A DNA stretch of 64,000 nucleotides from Pseudomonas sp. Gutcm_11s (GTDB lineage: Bacteria > Pseudomonadota > Gammaproteobacteria > Pseudomonadales > Pseudomonadaceae). The notes beneath the pieces were generated by a model. The model saw nothing but the letters and a program-made list of their open reading frames with translations, had not been told where the DNA came from and did no database searches. This document shows positions 44,102 through 52,229 of the stretch, piece by piece (the stretch's first letter is position 1; every line of letters begins with the position of its first letter). The translations under genes and the position numbers were made by a program. The stretch spans positions 298,854 to 362,853 of the forward strand of contig NZ_JAQSUW010000017.1 of assembly GCF_028649395.1 (NCBI RefSeq), read 5' to 3'.

Positions 44102-45112
44102 ATGTCAGTGTTACCGGAAGAGCGAATATTGACCACCCTGCACACGGTCGCCCTGGCCGTGCAGAGCGTGCAGCGCATGGGCGTGCCGGCCGAGCAGTTG
44201 CTGGAGGGCAGCGGCATCTGCCAGCAGGAGTTGCAAAGCCCCGCCCGGCTGGTCAGCCATGCCCAGGAGCTGCGGGTGCTGAGCAATGCCCTGGCGGCCA
44301 GTGCCGACCCGGCCCTCGGCCTGCTGCTGGGCAAGCGCATGCATGTGTCCGCCTACGGCATGCTCGGCTACACCCTGCTGGCTAGCCGCGACCTGGCCGA
44401 GGCGCTACGCCTGGCGATCGCTCATCCGACGCTGCTCGGCACCTATTTCCAGCTGGAGCTGCAGCCGGTCGGCGACGAGGTACGCCTGAGCGCCAGCGGC
44501 TATCGCTACGCGCTGGCGCTGCGCCAGTTCAACATCGAGCTGTGCCTGGCCTCGCTACTCACCGTGGTGCAGGACCTGCTCGGCGAGTCGGTGCGCCCGC
44601 GGCGCCTGCTGCTGGACTACCCGGCACCGGCGCATGCTGCCAGCTACAGCGAGCGACTCGGCTGCCCGGTGGAGTTCGATGCCGGCTGCAACGCGCTGTG
44701 CTTCAACCCCAAGCTGCTCGAGCGCACGCTGCCGCTGGCCGACCCGGTCAGCCACCAGCACGGCCTGCAGCAATGCATGCAGCTGGAAGCGCAGCTGCAC
44801 AGTCGCCACGACCTGCGCGACCTGATCCGCCAGCAGCTGTCCGGCGACCTGACCGAGTGCTCCACCTTGGAGCGTGTCGCTACCCGCCTGCACCGTTCCG
44901 AGCGAACCCTGCGCCGCCACCTGCAGCAGCTCAACACCAGCTTCCAGCACCTACTCGACGAGGTGCGCTACGACAAGGCGCGCCAGCTGCTGCTCAACAC
45001 CGACAAGCCGATCTACCTGATCGCCGAGGAACTCGGCTACAGCGAGACCGCCAGCTTCCGTCACGCCTTCCAGCGCTGGAGCGGTCTGGCGCCGAGCGAA
45101 CTGCGCCGCTGA
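44102..45112 (+). CDS. AraC-family transcriptional regulator (Arabinose_bd domain)
   Basis: The ATG at 44102 gives 336 residues; the open frame upstream is not supported. An N-terminal Arabinose_bd domain (about 20-205) and C-terminal double HTH (about 235-335; LERVATRLHRSERTLRRHLQ, IAEELGYSETASFRHAFQRW). Divergent from the CarP-like gene (119 bp gap) and 77 bp before the hydroxylase gene in the same direction, so it may control either. Ligand unknown. Confidence 0.85.
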   Translation: MSVLPEERILTTLHTVALAVQSVQRMGVPAEQLLEGSGICQQELQSPARLVSHAQELRVLSNALAASADPALGLLLGKRMHVSAYGMLGYTLLASRDLAEALRLAIAHPTLLGTYFQLELQPVGDEVRLSASGYRYALALRQFNIELCLASLLTVVQDLLGESVRPRRLLLDYPAPAHAASYSERLGCPVEFDAGCNALCFNPKLLERTLPLADPVSHQHGLQQCMQLEAQLHSRHDLRDLIRQQLSGDLTECSTLERVATRLHRSERTLRRHLQQLNTSFQHLLDEVRYDKARQLLLNTDKPIYLIAEELGYSETASFRHAFQRWSGLAPSELRR

Positions 45113-45189
45113 TTGACCGGGGACAAGGGCCGGGCGCTTGCTCGGCTCTAGACTCCGGCCATTCCTGTGTCGCGCGGAGCGCCCGTCCC

Positions 45190-46362
45190 ATGATTCACGA
45201 TGTCGCCATCATCGGCGCCGGCCCGGCCGGCCTGTGCCTGGCCCGTGCCCTGTCCGGGCACGGCCTGTCCATCGTCTTGCTCGAGCGTCAGGCCGAAGCT
45301 GAGCTGGCCGAGCCGGCCTTCGATGGCCGCGAGATCGCCCTGACCCACGCCTCCCAGGCGCTGCTGGAAAAGCTCGGCCTGTGGTCGCGCCTGCCTGCCG
45401 ATGAGGTCGCCGTGCTGCGCGACGCCCAGGTGCTCAACGGCCCCTCGCTGTTCGCCCTGAAGATTCGTGCCGAGCAGGCCGGCGCCGAGCGCCTTGGCCA
45501 TCTGGTCGCCAACCGGGCGATTCGCCGTGCCGCGTTCGAGGCGGTTGCCGAGTGCGCCGATGTGCAGCTGCGCTGCGCGGTGTCGGTACGAGCCATCCGC
45601 CACGCCGAGCGCGAGGTGCAACTGGAGCTGGCCGACGGCGAGGTGCTGCACACGCGCCTGCTGGTCGCCGCCGACAGCCGCTTCTCCGAGACCCGCCGCC
45701 AGCTGGGCATCGGCGCGCGGCTCAAGGACTTCGGCAAAACCATGCTGGTGTGCCGCATGGACCACGAGCAGCCGCACCGGCAGACCGCCTGGGAGTGGTT
45801 CGGCTACGGCCAGACCCTGGCCCTGCTGCCGCTCAATGGCAACCAGTCCTCGGTGGTGCTGACCCTGCCGCCGCGCGAGATCGAGCGCCTGCGCGCTCTG
45901 GACGAAGAGGCCTTCGCTCGCGAGATGGAGCAGCGTTTCGACCGCCGCCTGGGCGCCATGCGCCTGGCCAGTGCGCGGCATGCTTATCCGCTGGTCGGCG
46001 CCTATGCCGAACGCCTGGTCGGCCCGCGCTGCGCACTGCTCGGCGACGCCGCCGTCGGCATGCATCCGGTCACCGCTCATGGCTTCAACTTCGGCCTGGG
46101 CAGCGTGCAGCGCCTGGCCGAAGCCGTACTGGCCGCCCATGCCCGTCGCGAAGACATCGCCGTGCCGGCGGTGCTGGCCCGCTACGAGCGCCAGCACCGC
46201 CTGGCGACCTGGCCGCTGTACCAGGCCACCAACCTGCTGGTGGATGTCTACACCAACGACCGCCTGCCGGCGAAGCTGCTACGGGGTGCGGGACTGCGGG
46301 TGGCGCAGGGGTTGTTGCCATTGAAGAAGGGGATTGCGCGGCATCTGACGGCGCGAGCTTGA
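45190..46362 (+). CDS. ubiM: FAD-dependent ubiquinone-biosynthesis hydroxylase (UbiH/UbiM family)
   Basis: The ATG at 45190 gives 390 residues beginning MIHDVAIIGAGPAGLCLARA (GxGxxG dinucleotide fold); the family GD-x-AH-x-x-HP region appears as LLGDAAVGMHPVTAHGFNFG. The sequence resembles the single-gene hydroxylase UbiM more than UbiH/UbiF/UbiI, but this cannot be settled by eye. Probable role: ring hydroxylation in ubiquinone synthesis. The stop lies one base from the stop of the convergent GIY-YIG gene. Confidence 0.75.
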   Translation: MIHDVAIIGAGPAGLCLARALSGHGLSIVLLERQAEAELAEPAFDGREIALTHASQALLEKLGLWSRLPADEVAVLRDAQVLNGPSLFALKIRAEQAGAERLGHLVANRAIRRAAFEAVAECADVQLRCAVSVRAIRHAEREVQLELADGEVLHTRLLVAADSRFSETRRQLGIGARLKDFGKTMLVCRMDHEQPHRQTAWEWFGYGQTLALLPLNGNQSSVVLTLPPREIERLRALDEEAFAREMEQRFDRRLGAMRLASARHAYPLVGAYAERLVGPRCALLGDAAVGMHPVTAHGFNFGLGSVQRLAEAVLAAHARREDIAVPAVLARYERQHRLATWPLYQATNLLVDVYTNDRLPAKLLRGAGLRVAQGLLPLKKGIARHLTARA

Positions 46363-46380
46363 GCTAGATGACTTGAGCTA
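46358..46380. repeat. Short direct repeat at the UbiM / GIY-YIG junction
   Basis: CTTGAGCTA at 46358-46366 and again at 46372-46380. It covers both stop codons and may be the scar of the event that placed the GIY-YIG gene here. Confidence 0.4.
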
Positions 46381-46942
46381 CATGGCGCTTTGATGTGCCT
46401 TCGCGTGCAAGGCGCCCTTCTCGCATAAGCAGACCAATGATGCTGTAGGACAGATAGTCCTTAGAGCCACCGCCATAATCGCTGCGCAGTCCCAGCAGGC
46501 TCGCAGTGTCGGAGTTCGTCACGCCTTTGGGGTTGGCTTTGGCGAACTCCAACACGGCCTCTTTCAGAAGATTTAGCCCTAGCTGCGCCTTTTCCCTGAC
46601 TCCTTGAGGGACGATGATCGCTGGCCTGACTTTGGCGCCTAAGCCATTAGGCAAGACTGCATTAGTTAACAGGCCACCTGTCTCGATGGTCCCAAATGCA
46701 GCAATAAGCTCGGCCTCTACCTTTAGGGCTTGGGCCTCGGTTAGTTGATCCACCATTCGGGTTACTAGCACTTTCGCACCTGCCAGCGTGATCTCCTTAA
46801 TTCTTTGTCCTTTGATTGAGTCGTCGGGGCGTACGAGGTGATCGTAAGAGCGTGTCCCAGTGCCCTTCCCTATGTAGAAGGGAAGGGCAGGAGAGTTTCT
46901 TGGATCTTTAAGCGCGTAAACGTAGTAGGACGTATCTGTCAT
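46364..46942 (-). CDS. GIY-YIG (LEM-3-like) nuclease-domain protein, atypical base composition
   Basis: The 192-residue protein has a compact N-terminal GIY-YIG domain (about 5-100): YVY (7-9), PFYIGKGTGTR (21-31, with Arg31), a Glu in KVEAELIAAF (about 76-78) and Asn94. This is the full set expected for a metal-dependent nuclease of the LEM-3-like subgroup. Residues 116-190 look like a winged-helix or AHTH tail (GVTNSDTASLLGLRS). The gene is visibly lower in GC than its neighbours and uses rarer codons, suggesting horizontal gain. It has no partner gene. A role in DNA repair, phage defence or mobility is possible but unproven. Confidence 0.7.
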   Translation of the reverse strand: MTDTSYYVYALKDPRNSPALPFYIGKGTGTRSYDHLVRPDDSIKGQRIKEITLAGAKVLVTRMVDQLTEAQALKVEAELIAAFGTIETGGLLTNAVLPNGLGAKVRPAIIVPQGVREKAQLGLNLLKEAVLEFAKANPKGVTNSDTASLLGLRSDYGGGSKDYLSYSIIGLLMREGRLAREGTSKRHVAQVI

Positions 46943-47035
46943 GGCTGGCTTCCAGTGCGCGAGATCGGGTCACTTTAATTGGGGTAGACGGTATCTAACA
47001 GGTGTCCTTGTTGAACTGAGCGGCCGGTAACTTGG

Positions 47036-47066
47036 CCGCATCTATCCCCTTTTGTCCGCATCTATC
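47036..47066. promoter_or_regulatory. Tandem 11-bp direct repeats upstream of the second polyamine ABC operon
   Basis: CCGCATCTATC occurs at 47036-47046 and 47056-47066, exactly 20 bp apart (about two helical turns), 106-136 bp before the ATPase gene. Probable binding sites of an unknown activator. Confidence 0.5.
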
Positions 47067-47171
47067 GTTCTGCCGCAAGCGCAGCGCTGCCTAGAATCGA
47101 TCACAGGGCCATTTGGCTTCTTCCTGCCTCTTAATCACCAATAAAAACAATTGGTTAGGAGCTAATTGCGG

Positions 47172-48224
47172 ATGAGCAGTGCGATCTCGATCGAAACCCT
47201 GAGCATGGAGTACGGCGCCGTTGGCAGTGGCCACAAGGCCCTGGACGGTGTCTCGCTGGAAATCCGCGACAACGAATTCTTCACCCTGCTGGGGCCGTCC
47301 GGCTGCGGCAAGACCACGCTGCTGCGGCTGATCGCTGGTTTCGAGCAGCCTACTGCCGGGGTGATTCGCCTGTACGGCGAGCCGATGCAGGACCTCCCGC
47401 CCTTCCGCCGTCCGGTCAATACCGTGTTCCAGAGCTATGCGCTGTTCCCGCACATGACGGTGGCGCAGAACATCGGCTTCGGCCTGGAGATGCAGGGCAA
47501 GCCCAAGGCCGAGATCGCCGCCACGGTCGAGCGCATGCTGGCGCTGGTGAAGCTGCCGGACGTCGGTAACCGCCGCGCCGACCAGCTCTCCGGTGGCCAG
47601 CAGCAGCGCATCGCCCTGGCACGTGCGCTGGCCAGCCGGCCCAAGGTGTTGTTGCTCGACGAGTCGCTCTCGGCGCTGGACATGAAGCTGCGCAAGGAGA
47701 TGCAGATCGAGCTCAAGCGCCTGCAGGCCGAGACCGGCATCACCTTCATCTTCGTCACCCACGACCAGGAAGAAGCGCTGACCATGTCCGACCGCATCGC
47801 GGTGATGAGCAAGGGCTGCATCCACCAGGTCGGCACGCCGGGCGAGATCTACGAGAGCCCGGTGAATCGCACCGTGGCCGACTTCATCGGCGAGACCAAC
47901 TTCCTCGAGGCCGACCCGTTCGCCGGTGGCGCGCGCCTCGGCGATGGCCAGGTGCTGAACCTGGCCGGCGTGCCACAGAGTGGGCGGGTGACCCTGGCGA
48001 TCCGCCCGGAACGCATCAGCCTGAGCGAATCCGGCAACCTGGCCGGCGAGGTGGAGGAGGTGGTGTACATCGGCACCGACACCCTCTACCTGCTCAAGGT
48101 CGCCGGGCAGTCCGGCTTCCGCGTGCGCCAGCAGAATCGTGGCGGCATGAGCCAGCCGCTGCCGCGCGGTGCCCAGGTGCGCCTGGACGTGCCGGCCGCC
48201 GCCGTCCGGGTGCTGAGCGAATGA
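47172..48224 (+). CDS. Polyamine ABC transporter ATP-binding protein (PotA-like, second system)
   Basis: The ATG at 47172 gives 350 residues; AGGAG is 10 bp upstream. A TTG at 47166, 4 bp from AGGAG, is an alternative start. Walker A GPSGCGKT (41-48), signature LSGGQQQR, Walker B LLLDESLSALD (Ser in place of the common Pro) and a C-terminal TOBE domain. It heads a four-gene importer operon followed by an acetylpolyamine amidohydrolase, so substrates are probably putrescine, spermidine or acetylated polyamines. Matches PAO1 PA0326 by position. Confidence 0.92.
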   Translation: MSSAISIETLSMEYGAVGSGHKALDGVSLEIRDNEFFTLLGPSGCGKTTLLRLIAGFEQPTAGVIRLYGEPMQDLPPFRRPVNTVFQSYALFPHMTVAQNIGFGLEMQGKPKAEIAATVERMLALVKLPDVGNRRADQLSGGQQQRIALARALASRPKVLLLDESLSALDMKLRKEMQIELKRLQAETGITFIFVTHDQEEALTMSDRIAVMSKGCIHQVGTPGEIYESPVNRTVADFIGETNFLEADPFAGGARLGDGQVLNLAGVPQSGRVTLAIRPERISLSESGNLAGEVEEVVYIGTDTLYLLKVAGQSGFRVRQQNRGGMSQPLPRGAQVRLDVPAAAVRVLSE

Positions 48225-49129
48225 GTACGCCCCGGCAACTGGCCGAGCGCCGCCAGCTGCTGCGCCGCCTCGGCCTGATCGCGCCTGGCATGGCGGTGCT
48301 GCTGGTGTTCATGCTCGCGCCGCTGGCGATCATGCTGCTGGTGTCCTTCCTGCAGCCCGGCGACTACGGCGGTGTGAAGTGGGGCCAATACTCGCTGGAT
48401 GCCTACGTCAGCTTCCTCTACGAGCGCGATTTCGACGACAGCCTGGTGTTCAACACCGACTACCTGGGCATCTTCCAGCGCTCCTTCGGCCTGGCAGTGG
48501 CGACTACGCTCGGCTGCCTGCTGATCGGCTTCCCCACCGCGCTGTACCTGGCGCTGCAGAGCGAGAAGAAACGCAACCTGCTGCTGTTCCTGGTCACGGT
48601 GCCGTTCTGGACCAACCTGCTGGTGCGGGTCTACGCCTGGATGCTGCTGCTGCGTAATGGCGGCCTGGTCGACAGCGGCCTCGGCCTGTTCGGCGTGCCG
48701 GAGGGCAGCGTCGGCCTGCTGTACAGCAATGGCGCAGTGATGATCGGCCTGCTCTACAGCTTCCTGCCGTTCATGGTGCTGCCGATCTACACCAGCCTGG
48801 AGAAGCTCGACTGGCGCCTGGTGGAGGCGGCCTTCGACCTCGGCGCCAATCGCTGGCAGGCGCTCAAGCGGGTGATCCTGCCGCTGGCGCTGCCGGGCAT
48901 GCTGGCCGGCGCCACGCTGGTGTTCATTCCGGCGCTGGGCAACTACATCATTCCCGAGCTGCTCGGGGGCGGTAAGTCGCTGATGATCGGCAACCTGGTG
49001 CAGCTGCAGTTCGGCTCGGCGCACAACTGGCCGCTAGGGTCGGCGCTGGCCTTCGCGCTGTTCAGTCTGGTGCTGCTGGCGTTGCTGTTCAACGGCCTGC
49101 GCCAGCGTGGCCAGGAGGTGCGCGCATGA
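48221..49129 (+). CDS. Polyamine ABC transporter permease (PotB-like, second system)
   Basis: The 302-residue inner-membrane protein has about six spans and an EAA loop (LVEAAFDLGANRWQALKRVI). It overlaps the ATPase gene and the next permease by 4 bp each. First membrane subunit of the importer. Confidence 0.92.
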   Translation: MSTPRQLAERRQLLRRLGLIAPGMAVLLVFMLAPLAIMLLVSFLQPGDYGGVKWGQYSLDAYVSFLYERDFDDSLVFNTDYLGIFQRSFGLAVATTLGCLLIGFPTALYLALQSEKKRNLLLFLVTVPFWTNLLVRVYAWMLLLRNGGLVDSGLGLFGVPEGSVGLLYSNGAVMIGLLYSFLPFMVLPIYTSLEKLDWRLVEAAFDLGANRWQALKRVILPLALPGMLAGATLVFIPALGNYIIPELLGGGKSLMIGNLVQLQFGSAHNWPLGSALAFALFSLVLLALLFNGLRQRGQEVRA

Positions 49130-49914
49130 ACCTGCAGGGCCCGCTGTGGCGGTTCACCGGCGTGCGCCCGGTGGCCTGGGCGTTCTTCGCCTTCCTCTAT
49201 ATCCCGATCATCGTGCTGGTGGCGCTGAGCTTCAACGCCGGGCAGTCGGCCACCCTGTGGCAGGGTTTCAGCTTCAAGTGGTACTCGGTGGTGGCCAATG
49301 ACCCGGAGATCCTGCGTGCGGCGAAGAATTCGCTGATCGTCGCGGTCTGCGCCACGCTTATCTCCACCTGCCTGGCGACCCTGGCGGCGCTGGGCATGCA
49401 CGGCCGGTGCTTCCGTGGCCAGGGCGCGCTGCAGGGCGTGCTCGGCCTGCCGTTGCTGGTGCCGGACATCGTCTGCGCGGTGGCGATCCTGATGTTCTTC
49501 GCCTTCATCGGCCTGAAGCTATCGCTGCTGACCATCCTCATCGCCCACGTGGTGTTCTGCACGCCGTTCGCCTACCTGCCGATCCGCGCGCGCCTGCAGG
49601 GCATGGATCCGCGCCTGCTGGAGGCTGCCGCCGACCTGTACGCCTCGCCCTGGCGCGCGTTCTGGCGGGTCAGCTTCCCGCTGCTGCTGCCCGGCATCCT
49701 CTCCGGGGCGATGCTCGCCTTCATCATCTCGATGGACGATTTCGTCATCACCTACTTCGTCGCCGGTGCCGGTTCGACCACCCTGCCGGTGTACATCTTC
49801 AGTTCGATTCGCATGGGCATATCGCCGAAGATCAACGCGATTTCCTCGATCATGCTCGTGCTTTCCATTCTTTTTGTAACCCTGTCGTACTACTTAGGCC
49901 AACGCAAACGCTAG
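49126..49914 (+). CDS. Polyamine ABC transporter permease (PotC-like, second system)
   Basis: The 262-residue inner-membrane protein has the EAA loop LLEAAADLYASPWRAFWRVS and the FIISMDDFVITYFVAGAGST segment typical of PotC. It overlaps the upstream permease gene and is 10 bp from the binding-protein gene. Confidence 0.92.
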   Translation: MNLQGPLWRFTGVRPVAWAFFAFLYIPIIVLVALSFNAGQSATLWQGFSFKWYSVVANDPEILRAAKNSLIVAVCATLISTCLATLAALGMHGRCFRGQGALQGVLGLPLLVPDIVCAVAILMFFAFIGLKLSLLTILIAHVVFCTPFAYLPIRARLQGMDPRLLEAAADLYASPWRAFWRVSFPLLLPGILSGAMLAFIISMDDFVITYFVAGAGSTTLPVYIFSSIRMGISPKINAISSIMLVLSILFVTLSYYLGQRKR

Positions 49915-49924
49915 GAGCCAGACC

Positions 49925-50968
49925 ATGATCCGTCGTACCCCGCTCGCGCTATCCGTAGTATTCGCCCTGGGCCTGTCCGGCGCCGCCCAGGCCGCCGGCA
50001 CGCTGAACTTCGCCAACTGGTCGGACTATTACCCGCCGGAGCTGCTGAAGAAGTTCGAGGCCGACACCGGCATCAAGGCCACTCTCGATGCCTACGACTC
50101 CAACGAGACCCTGCTGGCCAAGCTCAAGGCCGGTGGTGGCAACTACGACGTGGTGGTGCCCTCGGACAGCTTCATCCAGATCATGGTGCAGGAGGGCCTG
50201 CTGCAGAAGTTCGACAAGAGCAAGCTGCCGAACCTGGCCAACCTGGCGCCGACCTTCCAGAAGCTCGACTACGACCTCGGCCATGACTACAGCGTGCCGT
50301 ACCTGTGGGGTTCGACCGGCTACAGCTACGACAGCGCCCAGGTGCCGGGCGGCAAGCTCGAGGAGAGCTGGGGCCCGTTCTTCGAACCGCCGGCCGAGCT
50401 GAAGGGCAAGGTGGTGGCGCTCAACTCGATGGACGACCTGTTCCCGCCGGCGGCCTTCTACCTGGGCATCGACCGCTGCACCGAAGACCCGCAGGACATG
50501 AAGAAGGTCATGGAGCTGCTGCTCAAGCAGAAGCCGATGCTGGCCATGTACAACAGCGACGGCACCATCGAGCGCATGGCGGCCGGCGAAGTGGCCATGC
50601 ACCAGCAATGGAACGGCGCCTTCCACCGCGCCAAGGAACAGCGTGCGTCGCTGACCTACGTCTATCCGAAGGAAGGCATCGCCACCTTCATCGACAACTT
50701 CGTGATCCCCGCCGGCGCCACCAACGTCGCCGAGGCCCACGTGTTCATCAACTGGATGCTGCAGCCGGAGAACATCGCCGCCGCGTCCAACTTCGCCAAG
50801 TACCACAACGCCATCGCCGGCTCCGAGAAGTTCATGGACAAGGCGCTGTTCGACGACCCGGCGATCAACACCCCGGCCGACAAGCTCGAGCGTCTGCGCC
50901 CGTTCAAGCTCTGCTCGCCCAAGTCCCTGGCCCTGCGCAGCAAGGTCTGGACCAAGCTGAAGAAATAA
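49925..50968 (+). CDS. Polyamine-binding periplasmic protein (PotD-like, second system)
   Basis: The 347-residue protein has a signal peptide ending GAAQA|AGTLNFANWSDYYPPE (cleavage after about residue 23). AGGAG lies before the ATG. The ANWSDYYP motif marks the polyamine-binding family; it is distinct from the SpuD/SpuE pair. Last importer gene; two hairpins separate it from the amidohydrolase gene. Confidence 0.92.
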   Translation: MIRRTPLALSVVFALGLSGAAQAAGTLNFANWSDYYPPELLKKFEADTGIKATLDAYDSNETLLAKLKAGGGNYDVVVPSDSFIQIMVQEGLLQKFDKSKLPNLANLAPTFQKLDYDLGHDYSVPYLWGSTGYSYDSAQVPGGKLEESWGPFFEPPAELKGKVVALNSMDDLFPPAAFYLGIDRCTEDPQDMKKVMELLLKQKPMLAMYNSDGTIERMAAGEVAMHQQWNGAFHRAKEQRASLTYVYPKEGIATFIDNFVIPAGATNVAEAHVFINWMLQPENIAAASNFAKYHNAIAGSEKFMDKALFDDPAINTPADKLERLRPFKLCSPKSLALRSKVWTKLKK

Positions 50969-50979
50969 TCCGCAATCCC

Positions 50980-51035
50980 GGGAGGCCCTGGTGCCTCCCC
51001 ATTTACCTGCCTAGCACGGACTTCGCCTGAGTCCG
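50980..51035 (+). other. Two consecutive stem-loops before the acetylpolyamine amidohydrolase gene
   Basis: GGGAGGC - CCTGGT - GCCTCCC (50980-50999) and CGGACT - TCGCCTG - AGTCCG (51017-51035). Neither has a T-run. They may set relative levels of the importer and enzyme messages. Confidence 0.5.
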
Positions 51036-51046
51036 GGGAGCTTCTT

Positions 51047-52081
51047 ATGCTGACGATTTATAGCGACGACCATCACCTGCACCACGGCAAATACGAGCTG
51101 ATCGACGGCCAGCTCACGCCCTGCTTTGAGAAGCCCAGCCGCGCCGACATGGTCCTGGCGCGCGCGCAGAAGGTGAAGCTGGGTGAGGTGGCGGCGCCGC
51201 GCGACTTCGGCATGGCGCCGATCCTGCGGGTGCACGACGAAGGCTTCGTGCATTTCCTCAAGGACGCCTGGGCCGAATGGCAGGCCATGGGTCGTGACTA
51301 CGACATGCTGCCGTTCACCTGGCCCAACCGCCGCTTGCGCCAGACCATTCCGGACTGCATCGACGGCAAGTTCGGCTACTACAGCTTCGACGCCGGCGTG
51401 CCGATCACTGCCGGTACCTGGCAGGCGGTGAGCAGTTCGGTAAACGTGGCGCTGACCGGCCAGGCAGAGCTGGCCAAGGGCGCGCGCGGGGTGTTCTCGC
51501 TGTGCCGTCCGCCGGGCCACCATGCCGCGGCCGACTACATGGGCGGCTACTGCTACTTCAACAACGCCGCCATCGCCGCCCAGGCCATGCTCGACCAGGG
51601 CGCCAGCCGCGTGGCGATCCTCGACGTCGACTATCACCACGGCAACGGTACCCAGGACATCTTCTACGACCGTGCCGACGTGCTGTTCACCTCGATCCAC
51701 GGCGACCCGCGCTTCGAGTACCCGTTCTTCCTCGGCTATGCCGACGAGAAGGGCGAGGGCGTCGGCCGTGGCTTCAACTTCAACTACCCGCTGGCCGCCG
51801 GCAGCGACTGGTCGGCCTGGAGCCTGGCGCTGGCCGCCGCCTGCCGGCAGATTGCCGCCTACGCGCCGGATGCGCTGATCGTCTCGCTGGGCGTGGACAC
51901 CTTCAAGGAGGACCCGATCTCGCAGTTCAAGCTGGATAGCCCGGACTATCTGCGCATGGGTGAGGTCATCGGCGCGCTGGGCCTGCAGACCCTGTTCGTC
52001 ATGGAAGGCGGCTACGCGGTGGAGGAGATCGGCATCAACGCCATCAACGTGCTGCAGGGCTTCGACAGCGTTACCCGTTAA
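51047..52081 (+). CDS. Acetylpolyamine amidohydrolase (histone-deacetylase family)
   Basis: The 344-residue zinc hydrolase has the HDAC-fold active site: His158-His159 (RPPGHHAA), zinc ligands Asp195 and His197 (LDVDYHHGNG) and Asp284 (LGVDTF), and Tyr323 (GGYAVEE). It deacetylates acetylputrescine, acetylcadaverine and similar compounds to free polyamines in the cytoplasm (known for the P. aeruginosa homologue PA0321). GGGAG precedes the ATG. Its place directly behind a polyamine importer suggests uptake and deacetylation work as one unit. Confidence 0.93.
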   Translation: MLTIYSDDHHLHHGKYELIDGQLTPCFEKPSRADMVLARAQKVKLGEVAAPRDFGMAPILRVHDEGFVHFLKDAWAEWQAMGRDYDMLPFTWPNRRLRQTIPDCIDGKFGYYSFDAGVPITAGTWQAVSSSVNVALTGQAELAKGARGVFSLCRPPGHHAAADYMGGYCYFNNAAIAAQAMLDQGASRVAILDVDYHHGNGTQDIFYDRADVLFTSIHGDPRFEYPFFLGYADEKGEGVGRGFNFNYPLAAGSDWSAWSLALAAACRQIAAYAPDALIVSLGVDTFKEDPISQFKLDSPDYLRMGEVIGALGLQTLFVMEGGYAVEEIGINAINVLQGFDSVTR

Positions 52082-52087
52082 ACGCCT

Positions 52088-52229
52088 AGAACCTGCTTAG
52101 GCTCTTGCGAGCTAGCGCCAGGCAAGGCGAAAGCCGGTGAGGAAGCGGAGTTTACGAATGGTAAATGAGCATTCCGAACCGGCTTTCAACACAGCCTGGC
52201 CGACGCGCAGCAAAGCATAAGTAGGTTCT
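52088..52229. mobile_element. MITE-like 142-bp near-palindromic element
   Basis: Ends are AGAACCTGCTTA (52088-52099) and TAAGTAGGTTCT (52218-52229), 11/12 complementary. The arms keep pairing inward (CCAGGC / GCCTGG, AAAGCCGGT / ACCGGCTTT), and the centre has TTTAC-GAATG-GTAAA. The whole element can fold into one long hairpin and contains no ORF. The right end touches the stop codon of the next gene. It may also act as the terminator for both converging genes. Confidence 0.7.

Noticed and set aside
47151..47171. TTG start at 47166 for the second importer ATPase
   Set aside because: Its spacing to AGGAG is short (4 nt), and the ATG six bases later is the more usual codon. It is kept only as an alternative in the gene entry.
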